Part shown: positions 24,823 to 33,029 of the stretch, piece by piece
How the letters are laid out: every line of letters starts with the position of its first letter
How positions within the stretch are numbered: position 1 is the first letter of the stretch
Assembly: GCF_023349125.1 (NCBI RefSeq)
Contig: NZ_JAKIKT010000014.1
Coordinates: 21,243 to 85,242 of the forward strand
Length of the DNA: 64,000 bases
From: Shewanella corallii
GTDB lineage: Bacteria; Pseudomonadota; Gammaproteobacteria; Enterobacterales; Shewanellaceae
Direction: 5' to 3'
Translations under genes and position numbers: made by a program
The notes under the pieces: model-generated
Databases searched by the model: none
Seen by the model: the letters and a program-made list of their open reading frames with translations, nothing else
Told to the model about the DNA's origin: nothing

Positions 24823-26391
24823 ATGACTGACAGTGTGATAATTTTTGATACGACGTTAAGGGATGGGGAGCAGGCGCTGGCAGCCAGCTTGTCAGTGAAG
24901 GAGAAACTGCAAATCGCGCTGGCCCTGGAACGTCTGGGAGTCGATGTGATGGAAGTAGGCTTCCCTGTATCTTCTCCCGGTGACTTTGAGTCGGTGCAAA
25001 CCATTGCCAGAGAAGTTAAAAACAGTCGGGTTTGTGCACTGTCCCGGGCATTGGAAAAGGACATTGATGCTGCTGCCCAGTCACTGAGTGTGGCCGATCA
25101 GTTCCGTATTCATACCTTTATTTCCACCTCGGATATTCATGTGCAGAGCAAGCTCAAGCGCTCTTTCGACGATGTACTGGATATGGCGGTAGGCGCCGTC
25201 AAATATGCACGCCGCTTTACCGACGATGTTGAATTCTCCTGTGAAGATGCTGGTCGCACCCCGATCGATAACCTGTGCCGCATGGTAGAGGCGGCGATCA
25301 AAGCCGGTGCCCGTACCATCAATATCCCTGACACTGTGGGTTACACAGTTCCCAGCGAATTTGGCGGCATCATTCAGACCCTGTTTAACCGTGTACCCAA
25401 TATCGACGAGGCGGTGATCTCGGTTCACTGCCATGATGATCTCGGGCTGTCGGTGGCCAATTCCATCGCGGCGGTGCAAGCAGGGGCCAGACAGGTTGAG
25501 TGTACCGTTAATGGAATCGGTGAGCGTGCCGGTAACTGCTCGCTGGAAGAGGTGGCCATGATTCTGGCAACCCGCAAGCATCTGCTGGGACTGGAGACCA
25601 ATATCAACGCCAAAGAGATCCATAGAACATCGGCCCTGATCAGTCAGCTGTGCAATATGCCAATCCAGTCCAACAAGGCGATTGTCGGCACCAATGCCTT
25701 CAGTCACTCATCCGGTATTCACCAGGATGGCATGTTAAAGGCTCAGAACACCTATGAAATTATGACGCCGGAAAGCATAGGCCTGACCCGCAACAACCTG
25801 AATATGACCTCACGTTCTGGTCGCCATGTCATTAAGCACCGCATGAGTGAGATGGGTTATAGCGAGCAGGACTATGACATGGATGCTTTGTACAAGGCCT
25901 TCCTCAAGCTGGCGGACAAGAAGGGACAGGTGTTTGATTACGACCTCGAGGCTTTGGTGTTTATTAAGGCTCAGCGCCAGGACGATGACCACTACCGACT
26001 GAAGCAACTGGTGGTGCACTCAGACTCCAAAGAGGGTGAAGCGACCGCTACCGTCAGGCTGGAGATTGGCGGCGAGAAAGTCACAGAAGCGGCAACAGGT
26101 AATGGTCCTGTCGATGCGGCCTATAACGCCATCGCCAGAGCGACCGACCGCAAGATAGATATCGCCTCCTATAAGCTGGGCGGCAAAGGAGAAGGCCAGA
26201 ATGCCCTGGGCCAGGTGGATATTACCGCCCGTTACCATGGCCGCAATTTCCACGGCGTGGGGCTGGCGACTGACGTGGTTGAAGCGTCAGCCAGAGCCCT
26301 GGTGCATGTGATGAACCTGGTGCACAGAGCCGATGAAGTTGCAGATAAAAAACAAGAGATTCAAAAAGCTAGGGAGTTAGGTGGAGTATGA
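24823..26391 (+). CDS. leuA: 2-isopropylmalate synthase
   Basis: Condenses acetyl-CoA with 2-oxoisovalerate, the committed leucine step. It has 522 residues (E. coli 523). The start at 24823 (MTDSVIIFDTTLRDGEQ) follows GGAGAAGG; the upstream open frame runs back into the attenuator. HMGL-like catalytic motifs TTLRDGEQALAAS, ISVHCHDDLGLSVAN and NGIGERAGNCSLEE are present. The C-terminal LeuA regulatory domain (about 395-522) is the leucine feedback site. leuB overlaps by 4 bp. Confidence 0.98.
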   Translation: MTDSVIIFDTTLRDGEQALAASLSVKEKLQIALALERLGVDVMEVGFPVSSPGDFESVQTIAREVKNSRVCALSRALEKDIDAAAQSLSVADQFRIHTFISTSDIHVQSKLKRSFDDVLDMAVGAVKYARRFTDDVEFSCEDAGRTPIDNLCRMVEAAIKAGARTINIPDTVGYTVPSEFGGIIQTLFNRVPNIDEAVISVHCHDDLGLSVANSIAAVQAGARQVECTVNGIGERAGNCSLEEVAMILATRKHLLGLETNINAKEIHRTSALISQLCNMPIQSNKAIVGTNAFSHSSGIHQDGMLKAQNTYEIMTPESIGLTRNNLNMTSRSGRHVIKHRMSEMGYSEQDYDMDALYKAFLKLADKKGQVFDYDLEALVFIKAQRQDDDHYRLKQLVVHSDSKEGEATATVRLEIGGEKVTEAATGNGPVDAAYNAIARATDRKIDIASYKLGGKGEGQNALGQVDITARYHGRNFHGVGLATDVVEASARALVHVMNLVHRADEVADKKQEIQKARELGGV

Positions 26392-27476
26392 GTTACCAGA
26401 TTGCAGTATTGGCGGGCGACGGTATTGGCCCGGAAGTGATGGCGCAGGCGCGTAAGGTGTTGGCGGCTGCTGAGCAAAGATTCGAGCTGAACATTGAATA
26501 CAGTGAATACGATATTGGCGGTATTGCCATCGACAATCATGGTTGCCCATTGCCCAAAGAAACCCTGGCAGGTTGTGAAGCCGCCGATGCCATTTTATTT
26601 GGCTCAGTAGGTGGTCCCAAGTGGGAAGGTCTGCCGCCTGACAGCCAACCTGAACGTGGCGCTTTGCTGCCATTGCGTGCCCATTTCGGTCTGTTCTGTA
26701 ACCTGCGTCCGGCCAAGCTCCACGAAGGGCTGGAGCACTTAAGCCCGCTGCGTGCTGATATCTCTGCCCGTGGTTTTGATGTGGTGTGTGTGCGTGAACT
26801 GACCGGCGGTATCTACTTTGGTAAGCCAAAAGGCCGTCAGGGGGAAGGCGAAGCTGAAGAAGCTTTCGATACCATGAGATACAGCCGCAAAGAGATCCGT
26901 CGTATTGCCACTATCGCCTTTGAAACGGCCCGTGGCCGTCGCGGTAAGGTCACCTCTGTGGATAAGGCCAATGTGCTGGCCTGCTCGGTGCTGTGGCGCG
27001 AAGTGGTAGAAGAGGTCGCCAAAGAGTTCCCTGATGTCACTCTGGAACACATCTATATCGATAATGCCACCATGCAGCTGCTGCGCCGTCCTGACGAGTT
27101 CGATGTGATGCTGTGCTCTAACCTGTTCGGTGACATTATCTCTGACGAAATCGCCATGTTAACCGGCTCCATGGGACTGCTCTCATCTGCCAGTATGAAT
27201 GAATCCGGCTTTGGCCTGTATGAGCCTGCCGGTGGCAGCGCGCCGGATATTGCCGGCAAAGGGATTGCCAACCCGATTGCCCAAATTCTGTCTGCTGCTT
27301 TGATGCTGCGTCACAGCCTTAAGCGGGAGGACGCAGCAGCGGCTATCGAGCGCGCCGTGGGCAAGGCCTTGTCAGAAGGCTTCCTGACCGGCGAACTGGC
27401 GACAGATGCTGCCGCAGCCAAAACCACTGCTGAGATGGGTGACTTTATCGCCAGGGCCGTTGCGGAGGGGATCTGA
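26388..27476 (+). CDS. leuB: 3-isopropylmalate dehydrogenase
   Basis: NAD-dependent oxidative decarboxylation of 3-isopropylmalate. It has 362 residues (E. coli 363). It starts with the conserved YQIAVLAGDGIGPEV. It also has FGSVGGPKWE, the active-site Tyr in TMRYSRKEIRRI and the substrate-site Lys in VDKANVLACS. The metal-binding DNATMQL and FGDIISDE and the NAD-site EPAGGSAPDIAGKG follow. ATG overlaps the leuA stop (ATGA). Confidence 0.98.
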   Translation: MSYQIAVLAGDGIGPEVMAQARKVLAAAEQRFELNIEYSEYDIGGIAIDNHGCPLPKETLAGCEAADAILFGSVGGPKWEGLPPDSQPERGALLPLRAHFGLFCNLRPAKLHEGLEHLSPLRADISARGFDVVCVRELTGGIYFGKPKGRQGEGEAEEAFDTMRYSRKEIRRIATIAFETARGRRGKVTSVDKANVLACSVLWREVVEEVAKEFPDVTLEHIYIDNATMQLLRRPDEFDVMLCSNLFGDIISDEIAMLTGSMGLLSSASMNESGFGLYEPAGGSAPDIAGKGIANPIAQILSAALMLRHSLKREDAAAAIERAVGKALSEGFLTGELATDAAAAKTTAEMGDFIARAVAEGI

Positions 27477-28942
27477 TGACTGACAATACACAAGCCTCGA
27501 ATACCCAAGCTGCTAATAACCCAGTGCCTAGAACCCTGTATGAAAAAATCTGGGACAGCCATTTGGTGACTGAGCCCGATGGAGAGGCTCCGATCCTCTA
27601 CGTTGATCGTCATCTGGTACATGAGGTGACCTCGCCTCAGGCTTTCAGCGGGTTAAAGGCCGCGGGTCGTCCTGTGCGTGCACCTCAAAAAACCTTTGCC
27701 ACTATGGACCACAACACCTCCACCAAGAGTGCCAGTCTGGATGCTCTGAGCCCCATGGCCCGTACTCAGGTGGAAACCCTGGCGCAGAACTGCAAAGAGT
27801 TCGGCATTCGCCTGTATGACATTCACCATCCCAATCAGGGTATTGTTCATGTGATGGGGCCTGAGCTGGGCATTACTCTGCCGGGCACTGTGATTGTATG
27901 TGGCGATTCCCACACTGCTACCCATGGCGCTTTTGGCGCGCTGGCCTTCGGTATTGGTACCTCTGAGGTAGAGCATGTGCTGGCGACTCAAACCTTGCGT
28001 CAACTGAAAGCCAAAACCATGAAGATTGAGGTTAAAGGCAAAGTAGGTGAGGGCATTACAGCCAAAGATATTGTGTTGGCCATTATCGGCAAGATAGGTA
28101 TGGATGGCGGCACTGGCCATGTGGTGGAGTTCTGCGGTGAAGCGATTCGCGATCTTTCCATGGAAGGTCGTATGACCCTGTGCAATATGGCCATTGAAAT
28201 GGGCGCCAAGGCCGGGCTGGTGGCACCTGATGCCAAAACAGTGGCCTATCTGGAAGGCCGCGAGTTTGCGCCATCAGGCGATGCCTGGCAGCAGGCGGTG
28301 GAAGCCTGGCAGGCATTGAAAACAGATGATGGTGCCAGCTTCGATGCTGTGGTTGAGCTCAAGGGAGAAGACATTGCGCCGCAACTGACCTGGGGAACCA
28401 ATCCCGGACAGGTGGTTGCAATTGATCAGCCTGTGCCCAACCCCAGAGATCATATTGATGCCTCAGTACGGGATTCCATGGAGAAAGCCCTCAATTATAT
28501 TGGGCTGGAAGCCGGTACCCGTATGACAGATGTCGCCATCAACAAGGTGTTTATTGGTTCCTGTACCAACTCCCGCATTGAGGATCTGCGTGCTGCCGCT
28601 GCCCAAATCAAAGGTGGCAAGGTGGCAAATGGTGTAACGGCCATCGTGGTGCCGGGTTCGGGACAGGTCAAACTGCAGGCTGAAGCTGAAGGTCTGGATA
28701 AGCTGTTTGTGGCTGCCGGTTTTGAGTGGCGTTTGCCAGGTTGTTCCATGTGTCTGGCGATGAATGATGACAGATTGGAGGCGGGCGATCGTTGCGCATC
28801 AACCAGTAACCGTAACTTCGAAGGGCGTCAGGGGCGGGGCAGCCGTACCCACCTGGTGAGCCCGGCTATGGCTGCGGCTGCCGCTATTGCCGGTCGCTTT
28901 GTCGATATTCGTCAACCTTCACAGACAGCTACCGGAGCCTGA
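27476..28942 (+). CDS. leuC: 3-isopropylmalate dehydratase large subunit
   Basis: Aconitase-family subunit with a 4Fe-4S cluster that isomerises 2- to 3-isopropylmalate with LeuD. It has 488 residues, longer than E. coli LeuC (466). The excess is mainly a 16-residue N-terminal stretch rich in Thr, Asn, Gln and Ala before RTLYEKIWDSH. Cluster cysteines lie in GSCTNSRIEDL and PGCSMCLAMN. The start overlaps the leuB stop by 1 bp (TGATG). The extension may be real or an early start, but no other ATG lies before the conserved region. Confidence 0.97.
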   Translation: MTDNTQASNTQAANNPVPRTLYEKIWDSHLVTEPDGEAPILYVDRHLVHEVTSPQAFSGLKAAGRPVRAPQKTFATMDHNTSTKSASLDALSPMARTQVETLAQNCKEFGIRLYDIHHPNQGIVHVMGPELGITLPGTVIVCGDSHTATHGAFGALAFGIGTSEVEHVLATQTLRQLKAKTMKIEVKGKVGEGITAKDIVLAIIGKIGMDGGTGHVVEFCGEAIRDLSMEGRMTLCNMAIEMGAKAGLVAPDAKTVAYLEGREFAPSGDAWQQAVEAWQALKTDDGASFDAVVELKGEDIAPQLTWGTNPGQVVAIDQPVPNPRDHIDASVRDSMEKALNYIGLEAGTRMTDVAINKVFIGSCTNSRIEDLRAAAAQIKGGKVANGVTAIVVPGSGQVKLQAEAEGLDKLFVAAGFEWRLPGCSMCLAMNDDRLEAGDRCASTSNRNFEGRQGRGSRTHLVSPAMAAAAAIAGRFVDIRQPSQTATGA

Positions 28943-28944
28943 TC

Positions 28945-29550
28945 ATGCAAGCATTTACTCAACATATAGGTTTGGCTGTGGTGCTGGATAATGCCAACGT
29001 GGACACAGACCAGATTATTCCTAAGCAGTTTTTGTCCAAAGTGACCCGTGACGGTTTTGGTGTGCACCTGTTCCATGACTGGCGTTATCTGGATGACGCC
29101 GGCGAGCAACCCAATCCTGATTTTGTGATGAACAAACCCAGATTTGAAGGGGCATCCATTATGCTGGCCCGTGAGAACTTTGGTTGCGGCTCCAGCCGGG
29201 AGCATGCTCCCTGGGCGCTGGCAGATTACGGACTGCGGGTGATCATTGCTCCCAGCTTTGCCGATATTTTCTATGGTAACTCCATTAATAATGGTTTGCT
29301 GCCGGTGGCACTTGCTGAAGAGCAGGTTCAGCTGATTATGGATGAAGTGATGGCGGCAGAGGGCGCGGCTGTCACTGTGGATCTCGAGTCCCAGATTGTG
29401 ACTTCGCCTTCGGGGTCCCAGTTTGTGTTTGAAATCGCTCCTTCTGCCCGTCATAAGCTGCTTAATGGCCTGGATGCTGTGGGCCTGACTCTGGAGCACA
29501 GCGATGCGATAGCTGGATACGAAACTCAAGTCCCTGCCTGGAGACAATAG
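28945..29550 (+). CDS. leuD: 3-isopropylmalate dehydratase small subunit
   Basis: Swivelling-domain partner of LeuC, 201 residues, same length as E. coli LeuD. It has NVDTDQIIPKQFL near the start, the substrate-loop NFGCGSSREHAPWAL, and ADIFYGNSINNGLLPV. It starts 2 bp after the leuC stop, so it is translated from the leuABCD message. A terminator follows at 29587. Confidence 0.98.
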   Translation: MQAFTQHIGLAVVLDNANVDTDQIIPKQFLSKVTRDGFGVHLFHDWRYLDDAGEQPNPDFVMNKPRFEGASIMLARENFGCGSSREHAPWALADYGLRVIIAPSFADIFYGNSINNGLLPVALAEEQVQLIMDEVMAAEGAAVTVDLESQIVTSPSGSQFVFEIAPSARHKLLNGLDAVGLTLEHSDAIAGYETQVPAWRQ

Positions 29551-29586
29551 TCAGGCGTACGCGTGTACCACGCCTGTTCGCTGAAC

Positions 29587-29626
29587 AAGCTGCATGAGCC
29601 CAGGCTTATGCAGCTTTTTCTTTTTT
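29587..29626 (+). terminator. leu operon terminator
   Basis: AAGCTGCAT..AGCC / GGCT..ATGCAGCTT stem (29587-29616) followed by T-rich sequence. A second inverted repeat CAGGCGT / ACGCCTG lies just upstream at 29552-29576. Confidence 0.85.
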
Positions 29627-29639
29627 AGTTTGGTGAGGT

Positions 29640-30041
29640 TTTTGTATCTACTTGAAATTAAAGTTCTTTGGTGTTTTTGGTTGAGTGGTTTTTAGACCGC
29701 CTGTACATGTGTTAGTGATTTGTTCTGCTTTGAATCTTGATAAATTCGGTACATGTGTTTTTAAGTTGTATTTGCTTTATTTTGCTGATCTTTAAGTTCT
29801 TTTGTTGTGTTTGCATCGGTTTGGCTCGTGGCTTCAGCGAGCTTTTTTCTGAGTTTGTACGCCATGAATTCCATAGGTTTGGTGAAGGTGCTCACATTTA
29901 GGTATGTGTCTGGCATATTTTGTGGTGATTTATGCTGTTTCGGGTTCCGTTATTGCAAAAATATGCTGCATGAGTACACTGCCTGACTAAATTTTAGAGT
30001 GCTAACTCTAATTTGTTGTCGTAAACAAACAGAGAATAACA
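29640..30041 (+). promoter_or_regulatory. long T/G-rich leader upstream of fadL
   Basis: About 400 bp without a supported gene, strikingly T- and G-rich on the plus strand. It holds two direct copies of GTACATGTGTT (29703-29713 and 29749-29759). It also holds a short terminator-like stem GCTCG (29824-29828) / CGAGC (29838-29842) with six T, and a perfect inverted repeat next to fadL (29994-30011). It may carry a small RNA or a regulated leader. Confidence 0.45.
29994..30011. promoter_or_regulatory. palindromic operator candidate at fadL
   Basis: TTAGAGTGCTAACTCTAA has perfect 7-bp half sites around GCTA, and its end is 30 bp before the fadL ATG. It does not resemble the FadR or PsrA sites I know. 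Confidence 0.5.
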
Positions 30042-31379
30042 ATGAAACAGCGTACATTGACTCTTGCCGTAGCTTCGGCGCTTTTGGGGATGACGGCTCA
30101 GGTTCAGGCAGCCGGTTTTCAGTTGGCTGAATACTCTTCCACAGGTTTGGGCCGTGCTTATGCAGGTGAAGCGGCGATGGCCGACAATGCCGCAGCCCAG
30201 TTCCGTAACCCGGCTATGCTGACTTACCTCAAGGGAACTCAGGTTTCTGCCGGTGGTATTCTGGTTGTGCCTAATATTGATATCGAAGGTTATTCAGTGC
30301 CTGTCGGTCTGGATGGCAAGCCTACCGGTGCCCCTATAGCTACTCAGTCCAAAGACATTGCTGACGCTGCTTTCGTGCCTAACTTCTATGTTAGCCATCA
30401 GGTAAACGATGATCTGTACCTGGGTCTGGCGCTGGGTACCAACTTTGGTATGGCCACCGAGCTGGAAGACAGCTTCAAGGGCACCCAGTTCGGTAACGAA
30501 GCTGCCGTGACCACTATGGAGATTAACCCAAACATCGCTTACCGCATTAATGATCAGTTCAGCGTCGGTGCCGGAGTACGTCTGGTATTGGGTGAGGGCA
30601 GCATTGGTGCCAAGAGCAGTGCCGATGTTCCTATGTTCGGTGTAGAAGCCGGTGACACACTTAAGTATATGGAAGGCGATGATATCGCCTGGGGTTGGCA
30701 GTTGGGCGGTGCCTGGCAGATTAACGCTGACAACCGTATCGGTGTTAACTACCGCTCTGCTGTGGATCTGAACCTGGAAGGTCATGCCAAAGGTTTTGCC
30801 TTCAATCTGGCTGCAGTACAAATGGGTCTGGCTCCTCAGGCTGAGTATGCCGGCAGCATGGAGCTGACTCTGCCAGCGACTGCTGAAATTGCTTCTTTCC
30901 ATCAGCTGACTGATAAGTTTGCCATGCACGCCAGTATCAACTGGACCGATTGGAGCTCCTTTGAAAAGTTGGAAGCCCAGATCCCATATCTGGCCGCGCA
31001 ACCTGCTCAATTGGTGAAGCAGGAAAACTGGCGTGATAACTACCGCTTCGCGATTGGCGGTACTTATCAGCTGGATGCCAAATCAGTTCTGCGTGCCGGT
31101 GTGGCTTACGACAAGTCTGCAGTAACCGATGCCAACCGTACTCTGACTATTCCTGAAATGGACAGATATTGGTTCAGTGTGGGGTACGGCTATGAGTACA
31201 GCGATAATCTGACTTTCGATGCGGGCCTGACCTATATCCTGGCTGATGAGTCTCCTGTGACTGAGCCTCGTCCGGGTATTGAGTCTGACAACTCTTCTGC
31301 CATCTTCGGCGGCGCCTTTACCGGTACCACAAGTGGTGATCTGGTGTTGTTCGGCGTACAGGCCAGCTACAAGTTCTAA
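30042..31379 (+). CDS. fadL: FadL-family outer-membrane long-chain fatty acid transporter
   Basis: 445 residues with a Sec signal peptide ending near residue 23 (QVQA-AGFQLAEYSS). The mature start AGFQLAEYSSTGLGRAYAGEAA is the FadL N-terminal hatch signature, including the NPA-type motif in FRNPAMLTYL. The remainder shows alternating beta strands and ends in an aromatic Phe (SYKF), as expected for BAM-assembled barrels. Fatty acids or other hydrophobic compounds are the likely cargo. It stands alone between the leu operon and the phs locus and ends at a shared terminator. Confidence 0.93.
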   Translation: MKQRTLTLAVASALLGMTAQVQAAGFQLAEYSSTGLGRAYAGEAAMADNAAAQFRNPAMLTYLKGTQVSAGGILVVPNIDIEGYSVPVGLDGKPTGAPIATQSKDIADAAFVPNFYVSHQVNDDLYLGLALGTNFGMATELEDSFKGTQFGNEAAVTTMEINPNIAYRINDQFSVGAGVRLVLGEGSIGAKSSADVPMFGVEAGDTLKYMEGDDIAWGWQLGGAWQINADNRIGVNYRSAVDLNLEGHAKGFAFNLAAVQMGLAPQAEYAGSMELTLPATAEIASFHQLTDKFAMHASINWTDWSSFEKLEAQIPYLAAQPAQLVKQENWRDNYRFAIGGTYQLDAKSVLRAGVAYDKSAVTDANRTLTIPEMDRYWFSVGYGYEYSDNLTFDAGLTYILADESPVTEPRPGIESDNSSAIFGGAFTGTTSGDLVLFGVQASYKF

Positions 31380-31437
31380 GCTGGAGCCGGATGCAGCCTG
31401 GCTTGTATAGACAAGTTGTTCAGGCTGTAAATTGAAT

Positions 31438-31468
31438 AAAAAAGGGGCGCCGATTGGCGCCCCTTTTT
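31438..31468. terminator. bidirectional terminator between fadL and psrC
   Basis: AAAAAGGGGCGCC / GGCGCCCCTTTTT stem (about 31439-31468), perfect, with a 4-nt loop. Confidence 0.93.
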
Positions 31469-31508
31469 CCTTGTGTCTGTCGGTGATGCAGGAGTTAAAG
31501 GCCCGGGA

Positions 31509-32456
31509 TTAGCTGATGTAGCTCTGACCCGCGTACACCACGAAGTGTCTCAATGCCAGTACCCCAAGGATGGTGCAGCTGGATACGGCAATCAAAAAAC
31601 CTTTGCTGTGTTTCCAGGACTTGGGCGCCAGAGTGGAAGCCAGTACCGGCACCGCCAGGCCAAGGCCCACTACGCCAATCCAGAATACCCCGGCCCAGGC
31701 ACCTGTGGTGATGGCTGAAGTAGCGGCCTGCGCGGCTGGACCAGAGAAGTTCAGACCCACAAACAGTAGCACCAGACACAGGGCTTCGTTAAAGGCGACC
31801 GGGTACTCGATTCTGTGTACCTGCTCGATACAGTCAGACTCTTTCTTGCTGAAGAACAAAGTCGCCACCAGGATGTTCCCGGCTGAGCCCACGGACAGTG
31901 CTGAGGCCAGGAACAGCGCAGGCAGTACTGCGGTGTTCAGGATTGGGTAACTGATCATGGCCGACAGCAGGAAGCCTGTGTACACACCTACACCCAGCGC
32001 CAGGGCGAAGATTAACTTGTTCAGCGTGCCTTCTACCTGACGGCAGGCTTTCAATACTCCCCCCAGCCAGGGAGCGAACTTAAGCACCTGTTTTTCAAAT
32101 ACCAGACCTGCGAATACAAACACCAGTGGGATATACAGCAGCAGGGCAATCACACCCCAGGCCATCACAGAGGTCAGGTTGTAGTTAATCAAAATCAGGT
32201 AGAAATGGAACGGCTTGGTCAAATCCAGTACCAGCAGTGCCATACCCAAACAGATAGCCAGTGGGCCAAGCACTCCGGCTGCCTTGATAACCGGCAGGCC
32301 TTCCGATGGCAGGCCGCGGGCCTGTTTGTACCACTTCAGGCCGATTGCCACCAACATGGAGCCGGCGGAGAGACCGGCCATAAACAGGTAGACGGCGATA
32401 ATCCAGTTCCAGACGACGGGATCATATTGCTCCATGGAGCCCCAGATATTGTTCAT
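31509..32456 (-). CDS. psrC: NrfD/PsrC-type membrane anchor of thiosulfate/polysulfide reductase
   Basis: 315 residues, eight or nine hydrophobic helices, NrfD superfamily. It would anchor the complex in the inner membrane and pass electrons from menaquinol to the Fe-S subunit. The N-terminal NIWGSMEQYDPVVWNWIIAVYLFMAGLSAGS matches PsrC. Its ATG overlaps the psrB stop (ATGA). It is the third gene of the phs/psr operon on the minus strand. The pairing with a 190-residue PsrB supports the Psr type rather than a heme-bearing PhsC. Confidence 0.88.
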   Translation of the reverse strand: MNNIWGSMEQYDPVVWNWIIAVYLFMAGLSAGSMLVAIGLKWYKQARGLPSEGLPVIKAAGVLGPLAICLGMALLVLDLTKPFHFYLILINYNLTSVMAWGVIALLLYIPLVFVFAGLVFEKQVLKFAPWLGGVLKACRQVEGTLNKLIFALALGVGVYTGFLLSAMISYPILNTAVLPALFLASALSVGSAGNILVATLFFSKKESDCIEQVHRIEYPVAFNEALCLVLLFVGLNFSGPAAQAATSAITTGAWAGVFWIGVVGLGLAVPVLASTLAPKSWKHSKGFLIAVSSCTILGVLALRHFVVYAGQSYIS

Positions 32457-33025
32457 GCTTGGATCCCTCCTTTACGGCCAGGAATACGGTACAGGCGTGG
32501 CTGAGTGCCCAGGTGTACCTTTTGCTGATAACTTGGTTTGGTATCCAGTACCTTGCGAACTTCGCTGTCCGGATCATTGGCATCGCCGAACACCAGAGCC
32601 TGGGTTGGACATACGCTGACACAGGCAGGTTGTTCGCCGCGGGCCAGACGTGTGTCCTTACAGTAGTTACACTTGTCCGGTACCCGGGTTTCAGGGTTGA
32701 TAAAGCGAACTTTGTAAGGGCAGGCGGCAACACAGTAGAGGCAGCCAACACACTTGTCTTCTTTGATGGAGACAATGCCGTTGTCATCCACATAGGCGGC
32801 GCCGGTTGGGCACACCTTCACACAGGGGGCGTTTTCACACTGCTCACAGGACACCCGGTTGTACTTGAAGTGCAGATGCGGGTAGTTGCCGTAAGGGCCT
32901 TCGATGCGAACCTGCAGTCGGGTTACTGACTCAGGTACATTGTTTTCACTGCGGCAGGCCACGTTGCAGGCCTGACAGCCGATGCACTTGTTTTCATCGT
33001 GCACGAGAACATAACGCTTGGTCAT
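32453..33025 (-). CDS. psrB: 4Fe-4S electron-transfer subunit of thiosulfate/polysulfide reductase
   Basis: 190 residues from the ATG at 33025 (MTKRYVLVHDENKCIGC), 8 nt after AAGG; the frame is open 18 nt further upstream. It carries 16 cysteines arranged as four 4Fe-4S sites: CIGCQACNVAC, CEQCENAPCVKVCPTG, CVGCLYCVAACPY and CNYCKDTRLARGEQPACVSVCP. It relays electrons between the PsrC quinol site and the molybdopterin subunit. It starts 4 bp after the psrA stop. Confidence 0.94.
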   Translation of the reverse strand: MTKRYVLVHDENKCIGCQACNVACRSENNVPESVTRLQVRIEGPYGNYPHLHFKYNRVSCEQCENAPCVKVCPTGAAYVDDNGIVSIKEDKCVGCLYCVAACPYKVRFINPETRVPDKCNYCKDTRLARGEQPACVSVCPTQALVFGDANDPDSEVRKVLDTKPSYQQKVHLGTQPRLYRIPGRKGGIQA

Positions 33026-33029
33026 AGTC

